Source: Tateyamaria sp947503385 (lineage in GTDB: Bacteria; Pseudomonadota; Alphaproteobacteria; Rhodobacterales; Rhodobacteraceae). From it: a stretch of DNA of 64,000 nucleotides. The notes under the pieces were generated by a model. That model searched no databases, was not told the DNA's origin, and saw only the letters and a list, made by a program, of their open reading frames with translations. Below are positions 8,423 through 16,442 of the stretch, one piece after another. Each line of letters begins with the position of its first letter. The first letter of the stretch is position 1. The stretch lies in contig NZ_JBNFZM010000004.1 in NCBI RefSeq assembly GCF_051195235.1, positions 186,001-250,000 on the forward strand. The letters run 5' to 3'. Made by a program: the position numbers and the translations under genes.

Positions 8423-9306
8423 GCCTGTGCGCCAAGGAAATCAAGCAGCGCTTGGGTGGTCGCGCCGGGATGTGTGTCGGGAAAGAAATGGCCGCCGGGG
8501 ATCGCCTGACTGTGCATATCGCGTAGATGCGGGGCCCATGTGCCGGGCACATCAAAATGCTGGGCCATGATACCATCGGCACCAAAAAGCACGAGGGACG
8601 GGATATCGACTGTGCGGTGCAGATCGGCGGTGTCCAGCGCCAGATCGACGTCAATGGCGGCGCGATAGTCATTACACATGCACCGCACCACGTCCGGGTT
8701 GCGCCACGCGGTGCGATACGCCTCCATCGCGCGGGGGTCGAATTGGGCACCGTCGCCGCCGATGCCGGTCAGGATGCCCTCGAAATACGCGACCGGGTCG
8801 CGGTTGATGAGCGTTTCGGGCAGGGGTTCGGGCTGCGCAAGGAACAACCAGTGATAGTAGGCCCGCGCGATCTCGTGGGTCATCCGGGTCAGCAGAAATT
8901 GCGTGGGCACGATGTCCATAACGGTCATGGACAATAGCGCATCGGGCGAATCGAGGGCCATGCGGTGCGCCGTGCGCCCGCCACGATCATGGCCCACAAC
9001 GTGAAAGCGGTCGAACCCGAGGCGGCGCATCAGCGCCACCTGATCGGCCGCCATGGCGCGAAAGCTCATCTCTTCCATGTCCGCGGGCCGGTGACTGTGC
9101 CCGTATCCGCGCAGATCTGCGGTGACGACCGTGAACGCCTCAGCGATGCGGGGGGCGATGGCGTGCCACATCGCGCGCGTCTGCGGAAACCCGTGCAAGA
9201 GCAGCACAGGCGGACCGCTGCCAATGACATCATGGGCGATATCTGCGACGTCGGAGTGGGGGCCAGCCCCCACACCCCCGTGGTATTTTGGGTCAGAAGA
9301 AGACAT
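8407..9306 (-). CDS. Alpha/beta hydrolase, fluoroacetate dehalogenase-like
   Basis: 299 aa. The sequence closely follows the haloacetate/fluoroacetate dehalogenase family: oxyanion loop LLLHGFPQT, nucleophile elbow GHDRGGR (D107, with substrate-carboxylate Args R108 and R111), acid D131 (MDIVPT), halide-pocket H152 and W153 (YYHWLFLAQP), Y214 (CNDYRAA) and catalytic H273 (PGGHFFPD). All these positions are known catalytic or halide-binding sites in that family. Expected chemistry is hydrolytic release of halide from a 2-haloacid; an epoxide hydrolase is less likely because the halide pocket is intact. The N-terminal 15 or so residues are encoded by a dispersed repeat and have no good ribosome site upstream, so the true start is uncertain (GTG at 9273 is an alternative). 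Confidence 0.8.
   Translation of the reverse strand: MSSSDPKYHGGVGAGPHSDVADIAHDVIGSGPPVLLLHGFPQTRAMWHAIAPRIAEAFTVVTADLRGYGHSHRPADMEEMSFRAMAADQVALMRRLGFDRFHVVGHDRGGRTAHRMALDSPDALLSMTVMDIVPTQFLLTRMTHEIARAYYHWLFLAQPEPLPETLINRDPVAYFEGILTGIGGDGAQFDPRAMEAYRTAWRNPDVVRCMCNDYRAAIDVDLALDTADLHRTVDIPSLVLFGADGIMAQHFDVPGTWAPHLRDMHSQAIPGGHFFPDTHPGATTQALLDFLGAQAQIAP
9256..9299 (+). repeat. Dispersed palindromic repeat, copy 1
   Basis: Hairpin TGGGGGC/GCCCCCA (9257-9272), then CCCCCGTGGTATTTTGGGTCAGA. The second part recurs at 39601-39624 behind a similar GGGGGC/GCCCCC hairpin. On the minus strand this copy lies inside the N-terminal codons of the hydrolase gene. Confidence 0.6.
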
Positions 9307-9432
9307 GTCGGCCTAGGTCCGGGCGTTGCGCGCACGCGCCCGGCTGCGGGGTGAGGGCGGGCCCGGAACGGCACGGGGGGCGCGTTTCAGGCCCAAACGG
9401 GGCGATTGCAAAGATACGGGGCCGGGGCATTG

Positions 9433-10803
9433 TCATGTCAGCGCCGCCAACACGCGGGCCCAGCTGCGGATGCCTTTGTGAAAGCTCTCCATATCGTATT
9501 TTTCGTTGGGCGAATGGATTTGATCGTCATCCTTGCCAAAGCCGATCAGCATGGGCGTTGTTCCGAGGATGTCCTGAAAATGACCCGCAATCGGGATCGA
9601 CCCGCCGCAGCCCACATAGGCCGCAGGCACACCCCATTCGTCACTGAGCGCGGTCCGCGCGGCCTCGAATGCGGGCGCGTCGGTTGGTGTGGACGAGGCG
9701 TGGCTGGCACCATGCCCGGTGAATTCAACCGTGCAGTCTGGCGGCAGCGTGTCCCGGACCATCTGGCGGAAGCTGTCGCGGATTTTGTGCGGGTCCTGAT
9801 CGCCCACGAGGCGAAAGCTGACCTTTGCGGAGGCTTGCGACGGCAGGACCGTCTTGAACCCATCGCCGGTATAGCCGCCCCAGATGCCGTTGACGTCACA
9901 GGTCGGGCGGGACCAGATCATCTCGACCGGGGTGCGGTCCTGTTCGCCTGCGGGCTCGGACAGGCCTACGTCGCCAAGAAACGTCTTGTGATCAAATGCC
10001 AGCCCTTGCCATTGGCTGCGGATCGCGTCGGGCAGTTCAGGCACGCCGTCGTAAAACCCCGGCACGGTCACGCGGCCTTGATCATCATGCAGCCCGGCAA
10101 GGACGCGGCTGAGCACGCGGATCGGATTCATCGCCACGCCGCCATACATCCCGGAATGCAGGTCCTTGTCGGGGGCGGTGATTGTGATCTCTTCGGCCAG
10201 CAGGCCGCGCAGCATCGTGACAATTGCGGGCACGCGCGATTCAAAGAGGCCCGTGTCACAGATCAGCGCGAGATCGGCGCGCAGTTCATCCGCGTTGGCT
10301 TGCATGAACGGCACAAGGGAGGGCGAACCCGATTCTTCCTCTCCTTCGAAAAAGAAGGTGATCTTGCAGGGCAGGGTGCCGTGTTCGGCCTGCCACGCGC
10401 GGCACGCCTCGACAAAAGTCATCAGTTGGCCCTTGTCATCAGACGCGCCGCGGGCGCGGATCACGCGGCCTTTGGGCGTGTCCTGTACCTCTGGATCGAA
10501 CGGGTCGCGGTCCCACAGGTCGAGCGGGTCGACGGGCTGCACGTCGTAGTGGCCGTAAAACAGCAGGTGCGGGCCGTCGCCGTCCACGTGCCCAACCACC
10601 ATCGGGTGGCCCGGCGTGTCCCGCTTGTCCGCCTTGACCCCGATGCTGGCGAGATCCGCCACCAGCCAGTCCGCCGCCGTCTGGCAGTGTTCGGCAAAGG
10701 CCGGGTCGGTCGAGATCGACGGGATGCGCAACAGCTCCATCAGCCGTTCGGTCGCGTGGGGCAGGTCGGCGTCAATGCGGGAAAGGACGGCGTCGAGGGT
10801 CAT
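9433..10803 (-). CDS. M20 family metallopeptidase (dipeptidase)
   Basis: 456 aa from the ATG at 10803, which has GGAG six bases upstream; the upstream extension of the frame is not family-like. Metal-binding motifs of M20 enzymes are in order: HLLFYGHYDVQPVDP (first His/Asp), GASDDKGQ (bridging Asp), FFEGEEESGSPSL (catalytic Glu and metal Glu), and a late metal His near the C-terminus (IHSPNEKYD). The insertion between about residues 190 and 300 is the dimerisation domain. It cleaves dipeptides or N-acyl amino acids in the cytoplasm. It is divergent from hemA across 260 bp and runs toward the dehalogenase-like gene, 126 bp away on the same strand. Confidence 0.9.
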   Translation of the reverse strand: MTLDAVLSRIDADLPHATERLMELLRIPSISTDPAFAEHCQTAADWLVADLASIGVKADKRDTPGHPMVVGHVDGDGPHLLFYGHYDVQPVDPLDLWDRDPFDPEVQDTPKGRVIRARGASDDKGQLMTFVEACRAWQAEHGTLPCKITFFFEGEEESGSPSLVPFMQANADELRADLALICDTGLFESRVPAIVTMLRGLLAEEITITAPDKDLHSGMYGGVAMNPIRVLSRVLAGLHDDQGRVTVPGFYDGVPELPDAIRSQWQGLAFDHKTFLGDVGLSEPAGEQDRTPVEMIWSRPTCDVNGIWGGYTGDGFKTVLPSQASAKVSFRLVGDQDPHKIRDSFRQMVRDTLPPDCTVEFTGHGASHASSTPTDAPAFEAARTALSDEWGVPAAYVGCGGSIPIAGHFQDILGTTPMLIGFGKDDDQIHSPNEKYDMESFHKGIRSWARVLAALT

Positions 10804-10870
10804 GGTCGCTCCTGAATATCTGTCGCGGCGCACAGTGCGCAGAGCCAAACGGACTGTCCAGAGGCTGCGG

Positions 10871-10884
10871 TTGATCCAGATCAA
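10871..10884. promoter_or_regulatory. FNR/FnrL-type operator upstream of hemA
   Basis: TTGATCCAGATCAA is a perfect match to the FNR consensus TTGAT-N4-ATCAA. It lies 180 bp upstream of the hemA start and 67 bp upstream of the divergent M20 gene start. In related Rhodobacteraceae hemA is under the oxygen regulator FnrL, so regulation by oxygen is the expected reading. Confidence 0.8.
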
Positions 10885-10910
10885 CGCGGTCGCGCCGGTC
10901 GGACGCCAAG

Positions 10911-10936
10911 TATCGGAAATATCGGACGCATATCGG
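10911..10936. promoter_or_regulatory. Three direct TATCGG repeats
   Basis: TATCGG occurs at 10911, 10920 and 10931, spaced 9 and 11 bp, roughly one helical turn each. They lie between the FNR box and hemA. An activator binding one DNA face would use such phasing. No known regulator can be named from the motif. Confidence 0.35.
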
Positions 10937-11063
10937 CACGTCGGAACCGCCAACCTGCGACATGACGCGCATGTCATTTGCATTGAACGGCGCTCTGGCA
11001 ATCTATATTCGTTCTAAATAGTCCGGCGGCGGTGCCGCGGGCAGAGACGAAGGGGACCTTTCG

Positions 11064-12287
11064 GTGGATTACGACGGCCAACTGGATCACGCGTTGCAAC
11101 GGCTGCACGACGAAGGGCGCTACCGCACCTTTATCGATATTGAGCGGCAAAAGGGCCAGTTCCCTCATGCAAGCTGGACGCAGCCGGATGGCACTCAAAA
11201 GCCGATCACTGTCTGGTGCGGCAACGACTATCTGGGCATGGGCCAGAACCCGATCGTGTTGAAGGCCATGCACGAGGCGATTGACGCCACTGGGGCCGGT
11301 TCGGGCGGCACGCGCAACATCTCGGGCACAACTGTCTATCACAAACGGCTCGAGGCGGAACTGGCTGATCTGCACCGCAAGGAAGCTGCGCTGCTGTTTA
11401 CCAGCGCTTACATCGCCAATGACGCCACATTAAGTACGCTGCCCAAGCTGTTTCCAGGCCTCATTATTTATTCTGACGCGCTCAACCACGCCTCGATGAT
11501 CGAAGGGGTGCGCCGCAATGGCGGTGCCAAGCGCATCTTCCGTCACAATGATCTCGATCACCTGCGCGAGCTGTTGGCGGCGGACGACGCGGATGCGCCC
11601 AAGGTCATCGCCTTTGAATCGATCTATTCGATGGACGGAGATTTTGGCCCGATCGAGGCGATTTGCGATCTGGCGGACGAGTTTGGTGCGCTGACCTATA
11701 TCGACGAGGTGCACGCGGTGGGCATGTACGGCCCGCGCGGTGCTGGTGTGGCCGAACGCGATGGGCTGATGGGGCGTATCGACATCATCAATGGTACGCT
11801 GGCCAAGGCGTATGGGGTGATGGGCGGCTATATCGCGGCATCGGAAAAAATGTGTGACGCCATAAGGTCTTATGCGCCGGGCTTTATCTTTACCACGTCA
11901 TTGCCGCCCGCCGTTGCTGCGGGGGCTGCGGCCTCTGTCGCCTTTCTGAAGACGGCGGAAAATCTGCGCGCGGACCATCAGGCGCAGGCCAAAGCGCTCA
12001 AGCTGCGGCTCAAGGGATTGGGTCTGCCGATCATTGACCATGGGAGCCACATTGTGCCTGTCATGGTGGGCAATCCGGTGCACACCAAGATGCTGAGCGA
12101 TATGCTGTTGCAGGATCACGGCATCTACGTGCAGCCAATCAACTTTCCCACAGTGCCGCGCGGCACAGAGAGGTTGCGGTTCACACCGTCGCCCGTCCAT
12201 GGTCCGGGGGAAATTGATGCATTGGTTAATGCGATGGATCAACTTTGGTCGCATTGCGCGCTAAACCGCGCAGAAAGTGCCGGATAA
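11064..12287 (+). CDS. hemA: 5-aminolevulinate synthase
   Basis: 407 aa, normal for alphaproteobacterial ALA synthase. It condenses glycine and succinyl-CoA to 5-aminolevulinate, the first step of tetrapyrrole synthesis in this lineage. Visible marks: WCGNDYLGMGQNP near residue 50, GSGGTRNISGT glycine-rich loop, YIDEVHAVGMYG with the PLP-ring Asp, and TLAKAYGVMGGY with the PLP Lys. The start is GTG at 11064 with AGGGG upstream. Related species carry hemA plus a second copy (hemT) elsewhere; only one is here. The long 5' region with an FNR box fits oxygen control. Confidence 0.96.
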   Translation: MDYDGQLDHALQRLHDEGRYRTFIDIERQKGQFPHASWTQPDGTQKPITVWCGNDYLGMGQNPIVLKAMHEAIDATGAGSGGTRNISGTTVYHKRLEAELADLHRKEAALLFTSAYIANDATLSTLPKLFPGLIIYSDALNHASMIEGVRRNGGAKRIFRHNDLDHLRELLAADDADAPKVIAFESIYSMDGDFGPIEAICDLADEFGALTYIDEVHAVGMYGPRGAGVAERDGLMGRIDIINGTLAKAYGVMGGYIAASEKMCDAIRSYAPGFIFTTSLPPAVAAGAAASVAFLKTAENLRADHQAQAKALKLRLKGLGLPIIDHGSHIVPVMVGNPVHTKMLSDMLLQDHGIYVQPINFPTVPRGTERLRFTPSPVHGPGEIDALVNAMDQLWSHCALNRAESAG

Positions 12288-12310
12288 TCAGCTAAAATGT
12301 GCAAACGGCC

Positions 12311-12338
12311 TTGCGGTGTGTTAACCTGTGCCTAACAA
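12311..12338 (+). promoter_or_regulatory. Candidate sigma-70 type promoter for the rodZ-like gene
   Basis: TTGCGG at 12311-12316 and TAACAA at 12333-12338 with a 16-bp spacer, 64 bp upstream of the start codon. Pattern match only. Confidence 0.3.
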
Positions 12339-12401
12339 ACACGGTGAAGCGAATCGCAACCTGTGCGATAGCTGACACTAGGGACATTTGGGGCAGCGGG
12401 A

Positions 12402-13607
12402 ATGATCGGGCGCAGAGCCGATAAATCCGACACAAATGAAGTCGCAAAGCCAAAGGGCTTTGACGACTTTGAGCTGCGTTTGGGCGATGTCATGCGCGGC
12501 GAACGCGCGACGCTCGGCAAATCCCTTTTGGACGTTCAGCGTGAATTGCGCATCAAGGCAAGTTATATCGCCGCCATCGAGGCCTGCGATCCCAGCGCTT
12601 TTGATACGCCAGGCTTTATCGCTGGTTACGTGCGGTCCTATGCGCGCTACCTGAACATGGACCCGGACCACGCCTTTTCCATTTTTTGTCAGGAAAGCGG
12701 GTTCGAAGTGGCGCATGGCATGTCTGCCGAAGCCTCTGTTATCAAAAAGCCGTCCCGCGAGGATCGTTTGGGCAAAGGTCCGGGCGCAGATATCTTTTCC
12801 GCCCCCGCGACACCGTTTGTCCCGGCGGCAGAGGCCATCTGGTCGCATATCGAGCCGCGCGCCATTGGGTCTTCGCTGGTCTTGCTGGCGCTGATCGGTG
12901 GCATCGGCTGGGGTGGCTTTGCCGTCCTGCAAGAAGTGCAGCGCGTGCAGGTGGCCCCGGTGGAACAGACGCCTGTTGTGCTGTCGGATCTGGACCCGCT
13001 TGACGCTGTGGCACCGGCCGCGACGCCTGCTGGCCCATCCATTGAAACGCCGCGTGCAGATGCGCTGGACCGACTGTATCGCCCGCAGGCGCTTGACGTG
13101 CCGGTGCTTGTTGCGCGTGACGCACCGATTGCGACGCTGAACCCCCGCGACCTTGGCACGTTCGCGACCCCCGGCGCGGCGCCTGAAACCGTCGCTGGCG
13201 TGGACCGCGCTCTGCAAGAGGCGCTGGATGCGCCATCGGTGCCACGCGTTGTCGAAGACGTGACACCGGGACTGACCATGGTCGCCGTTCGCCCAAGCTG
13301 GGTGCGTGTGCGTGCTGCGGACGGCACTGTGATCTTTGAGGCGACAATGCAGGCGGGTGACACGTGGAACGCCCCTCTGACAGAAGAGGCGCCGACCCTG
13401 CGCACAGGCGAAAGCGGTGCGATCTATTTTGCGATGAATGATAAATTCTATGGCCCTGTGGGTGACACCGGTCAGGTGACGTCGAACCTGCCGCTTGAAA
13501 TTGCGGGCCTCAAGGAAACGTATCTGCCCGTGGACGTGTCCACCGATGAGGGGCTGGTGCGCTATGCCGAGGCGCGGGCCGCAGCCATCACCCAAGACAC
13601 GGAATAA
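12402..13607 (+). CDS. RodZ-like helix-turn-helix membrane protein
   Basis: 401 aa. Residues about 25-95 are a cytoplasmic Cro-type HTH (LGDVMRGERATLGKSLLDVQ, IKASYIAAIEACD, FIAGYVRSYARYLNMD), as in RodZ. One membrane helix is near residues 147-167 (GSSLVLLALIGGIGWGGFAV). A Pro/Ala-rich periplasmic linker follows, and residues about 300-385 are the C-terminal DUF4115 domain (PSWVRVRAADGTVIFEATMQAGDTW). RodZ links MreB to the cell-wall elongation complex; many alphaproteobacterial homologues sit upstream of ispG as here, 79 bp away on the same strand. PBP1A and a cell-wall amidase lie further downstream. Confidence 0.85.
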   Translation: MIGRRADKSDTNEVAKPKGFDDFELRLGDVMRGERATLGKSLLDVQRELRIKASYIAAIEACDPSAFDTPGFIAGYVRSYARYLNMDPDHAFSIFCQESGFEVAHGMSAEASVIKKPSREDRLGKGPGADIFSAPATPFVPAAEAIWSHIEPRAIGSSLVLLALIGGIGWGGFAVLQEVQRVQVAPVEQTPVVLSDLDPLDAVAPAATPAGPSIETPRADALDRLYRPQALDVPVLVARDAPIATLNPRDLGTFATPGAAPETVAGVDRALQEALDAPSVPRVVEDVTPGLTMVAVRPSWVRVRAADGTVIFEATMQAGDTWNAPLTEEAPTLRTGESGAIYFAMNDKFYGPVGDTGQVTSNLPLEIAGLKETYLPVDVSTDEGLVRYAEARAAAITQDTE

Positions 13608-13686
13608 GCGCCGCACCCCATTGCCGCTTTGCACCGCACTGTCTATTTTGTCTGACAACTGCTGATCGGCTTTTGACGGGGTCCCC

Positions 13687-14814
13687 ATGTCGCTGAACCA
13701 CATCCGCCCGTGGCGCAATATCTACCGCCGTGAAAGCCGCCAGATCATGGTGGGCAATGTGCCGGTGGGCGGCGATGCGCCGATCACGGTGCAGACCATG
13801 ACAAACACGCTGACCACCGATGTGGCGGCCACCATCGCACAGGTGCAGGCGGCGGCCGAGGCGGGGGCGGACATTGTGCGCATCTCTGTCCCGGATGAGG
13901 CGTCGTCGGCTGCCTTGAAAGAGATCGTGCCGGAATGCCCTGTGCCGATCGTGGCCGATATCCATTTCCACTACAAACGCGGGATCGAGGCGGCAGAGGC
14001 GGGGGCCGCTTGCCTGCGCATCAACCCGGGCAATATCGGGTCCGAGGACCGGGTCAAGGAGGTCATCAAGGCCGCCCGCGACCACAATTGCTCGATCCGC
14101 ATCGGAGTGAATGCGGGAAGTCTTGAAAAGCACCTGCTGGAAAAATATGGCGAGCCGACCCCGGACGCGATGGTGGAATCCGGCCTCGACCACATCAAGA
14201 TCCTGCAGGACAACGACTTTCACGAATTCAAGATCAGCTGCAAGGCGTCGGATGTGTTCATGGCCGCCGCCGCTTACCAGCAATTGGCTGAGGCGACGGA
14301 TGCGCCGATCCACCTTGGCATCACCGAGGCGGGCGGGCTGACGTCGGGCACGATCAAGTCGGCCATTGGGCTGGGCAATCTGTTGTGGATGGGCATCGGT
14401 GACACGATCCGCGTGTCGCTTTCGGCGGATCCGGTCGAAGAGGTCAAGGTCGGCTATGAGATCCTCAAATCCCTGGGGCTGCGCCACCGCGGCGTGAACA
14501 TCATCTCGTGCCCGTCCTGCGCGCGACAAGGCTTTGACGTGATCAAGACGGTCGAGACGCTGGAAGAGCGGCTGGCGCATATCAAGACGCCGATGAGCCT
14601 GAGCATCATCGGCTGCGTTGTGAACGGGCCGGGCGAGGCGCTGATGACGGATGTGGGCTGGACCGGCGGCGGATCGGGGCGCGGCATGGTCTATCTGGGC
14701 GGGGCCAAGAGCCACGCGATGGACAACGATCAGATGGTCGAACACATCGTCGAACAGGTCGAGAAGAAGGCCGCAGAATTGGACGCGGCAGAAGCGGCGC
14801 AAGCGGCTGAGTAG
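13687..14814 (+). CDS. ispG: 4-hydroxy-3-methylbut-2-enyl diphosphate synthase (IspG/GcpE)
   Basis: 375 aa. It reduces MEcPP to HMBPP in the non-mevalonate isoprenoid pathway. The TIM-barrel N-terminal part begins with NIYRRESRQIMVGNVPVGG and carries PIVADIHFHY. The C-terminal [4Fe-4S] domain shows the three cluster cysteines and the catalytic Glu: ISCPSCARQGFD and IIGCVVNGPGEA. The short spacing between domains is the bacterial form without the plant insertion. An Ala-rich helical tail ends the protein. Probably in one operon with the rodZ-like gene. Confidence 0.97.
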   Translation: MSLNHIRPWRNIYRRESRQIMVGNVPVGGDAPITVQTMTNTLTTDVAATIAQVQAAAEAGADIVRISVPDEASSAALKEIVPECPVPIVADIHFHYKRGIEAAEAGAACLRINPGNIGSEDRVKEVIKAARDHNCSIRIGVNAGSLEKHLLEKYGEPTPDAMVESGLDHIKILQDNDFHEFKISCKASDVFMAAAAYQQLAEATDAPIHLGITEAGGLTSGTIKSAIGLGNLLWMGIGDTIRVSLSADPVEEVKVGYEILKSLGLRHRGVNIISCPSCARQGFDVIKTVETLEERLAHIKTPMSLSIIGCVVNGPGEALMTDVGWTGGGSGRGMVYLGGAKSHAMDNDQMVEHIVEQVEKKAAELDAAEAAQAAE

Positions 14815-14889
14815 ACGGATGTACGGCGCTGTTTGGCTGAAGCCAAAGGCGCCCCGCCCACCGTCCCATCGTCGCGTCACCAGAGAGTG

Positions 14890-15693
14890 TCAGGATTTTG
14901 GGCTGAGCAGGGCCTCGATCTCGGCAAAGCTGGCGGTGCTTTGGGGATAGTCGAAACGACCGTCTGACAGGGCTGCGCGGATCACCGACAGGGCACCGCC
15001 ATAGGCTGCGCGGGCCAGACCGGAGCCGACGCTGATCCGTGCCACGCCAAGGTTTGCAAGATTTTGCACCGTCAATGCGGTGTTGGCTGCGCCGACCAAC
15101 ACGCTGACAGGCGTGTCGCCCGCCGCTTTGACCACCGCGCGTACATCATCCGAGGATGCAAGCGCCGGGGCAAAAACCACATCCGCGCCCGCGCTGGCAA
15201 AGGCCGTCATCCGGTCGCAAACCTGTTCAAGCGTGAGTGTGCCGGTTAGCAAGCCTTCGGATCGGGCCGTGAGGACAATGCCGTGCGCGCGGGCCGCGTC
15301 GACGGCCGCCTCCACACGGGCCAGTGCCAGATCGAACGGATAGATTGGATCGCCTGCAATCTGCCCAAGGTCCTCGATGGAGACGCCCGCAAGCCCCGCT
15401 TGCGCTGCCAATGCCACTGCCGCAGCCGCCGCATCAGGGCTTTGGCCCCCACCGTTTTCAAGATCGGCAGAGACAGGCACATCCGTTGCACCGTTTATCG
15501 CAACCGCCGCAGCGATCATTTCGTCCAGCGAAAGGTCGCCGTCCTGTTTGCCCTGCGCGAACGCCGCCCCGGCAGAGGTCGACGCCAATGCGTGCGCGCC
15601 CAAGGCCTGCAACATCACCGCGCTGCCCACGTCCCACGGGTTTGGCATCACCAGCGGCGTACCGGGCACGTGCAGATCAAGAAAGCGGCTCAT
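14890..15693 (-). CDS. Isocitrate lyase/PEP mutase superfamily protein
   Basis: 267 aa. Family marks: LVMPNPWDVGSAVMLQALGAHALASTS at the N-terminus, VPVSADLENGGG (metal-binding Asp/Glu), GVSIEDL and VLTARSEG. The usual isocitrate lyase KKCGH loop is missing, so it is not isocitrate lyase itself. The loop after SEDL-type motif fits oxaloacetate decarboxylase or carboxyvinyl-carboxyphosphonate mutase-like members, which cleave or form C-C or P-C bonds. The substrate is not predictable. Its start overlaps the DsbA-like gene stop (ATGA), so the two are coupled. Confidence 0.83.
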   Translation of the reverse strand: MSRFLDLHVPGTPLVMPNPWDVGSAVMLQALGAHALASTSAGAAFAQGKQDGDLSLDEMIAAAVAINGATDVPVSADLENGGGQSPDAAAAAVALAAQAGLAGVSIEDLGQIAGDPIYPFDLALARVEAAVDAARAHGIVLTARSEGLLTGTLTLEQVCDRMTAFASAGADVVFAPALASSDDVRAVVKAAGDTPVSVLVGAANTALTVQNLANLGVARISVGSGLARAAYGGALSVIRAALSDGRFDYPQSTASFAEIEALLSPKS

Positions 15694-16439
15694 CCCCGCT
15701 TGTCGTTGACCAGCGCCTGCATCTCGTCATAGGGCAGGTAGCCGCGCAGCAGTTCATCTTCCAGCACGAAGGTCGGCGTTCCGGTAATTTGCAACCGCTG
15801 CGCCAGCGCGCGGGTGCGGCGGATTTCGTCGGTGACTTCGGCGCTGTCCATCTGCGCCTCGATCGCGTCCGCATCAAGGCCAAAGGTCGCGGCCATGCGG
15901 CGCAGCGCACGCATGTTGACGTCACCGTTCATCGCCATCAGCGCATCATTCACACCCTTGTAGGCGTCATCGCCCGCAATCTGCTTGGTCGCCACGGCAA
16001 AGCGCGATGCCAGCAGGGACTGTTCGCCCAAGATCGGGAATTCCTTGACGATCAGGCGGATATTGCCGTCGGTTTCCAGCAGCTTGGCCACTTCTGTGTG
16101 GGCGCGCTTGCAGAACCCGCAGCGGTAGTCGAGGAATTCGACCAGTGTGATGTCGCCCTCCGGGTTGCCGCCCACCCAGCTGAACCCGTCGTCAAAGATG
16201 TCGGCGGCGTTGTCTGACACCAGGCTTTGATCGGCTTGCGCCTGTGCGGCGGCTTCGCGTTCTTCGAGAACGGCGACGGCTTCCATGATCACCTGCGGAT
16301 TGTCGAGCAGGTAGGCGCGGACCTCTTCGCGGAAGATCGCGCGTTCCTCGTCGGTCATCTGGGTGAGGTCCAGAGCGCTTGCGGGCAGGGCCATACACAG
16401 GGCCAAGGCAGGGGCAGCAAAGAGGGTACGCAACATCAT
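15690..16439 (-). CDS. DsbA-family thiol:disulfide oxidoreductase
   Basis: 249 aa with a Sec signal peptide (cleavage after ALPASA near residue 22). Residues about 25-90 form a helical N-terminal extension (ERAIFREEVRAYLLDNPQVIMEAV), as in the ScsC/BdbD-like branch that oligomerises or isomerises disulfides. The thioredoxin fold follows, with the active site C107-G-F-C110 and the cis-Pro loop TGTPTFV. It forms or repairs disulfides in the periplasm; DsbB at 58.2 kb could re-oxidise it. It starts 3 bp after the M48 gene stop, so M48 - DsbA-like - lyase look like one operon. ATG codons at 16439 and 16436 are both possible. Confidence 0.9.
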   Translation of the reverse strand: MMLRTLFAAPALALCMALPASALDLTQMTDEERAIFREEVRAYLLDNPQVIMEAVAVLEEREAAAQAQADQSLVSDNAADIFDDGFSWVGGNPEGDITLVEFLDYRCGFCKRAHTEVAKLLETDGNIRLIVKEFPILGEQSLLASRFAVATKQIAGDDAYKGVNDALMAMNGDVNMRALRRMAATFGLDADAIEAQMDSAEVTDEIRRTRALAQRLQITGTPTFVLEDELLRGYLPYDEMQALVNDKRG

Positions 16440-16442
16440 CGA

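Noticed and set aside
9406..10815. 469-codon open frame on the plus strand opposite the M20 peptidase
   Set aside because: Arg/His/Gly/Val-rich antisense frame of a high-GC gene; the minus strand carries the full metallopeptidase motif set.
10983..11009. TTGAAC/TATATT as the hemA promoter
   Set aside because: The 15-bp spacer is too short for confidence and alternatives exist nearby; left unannotated.
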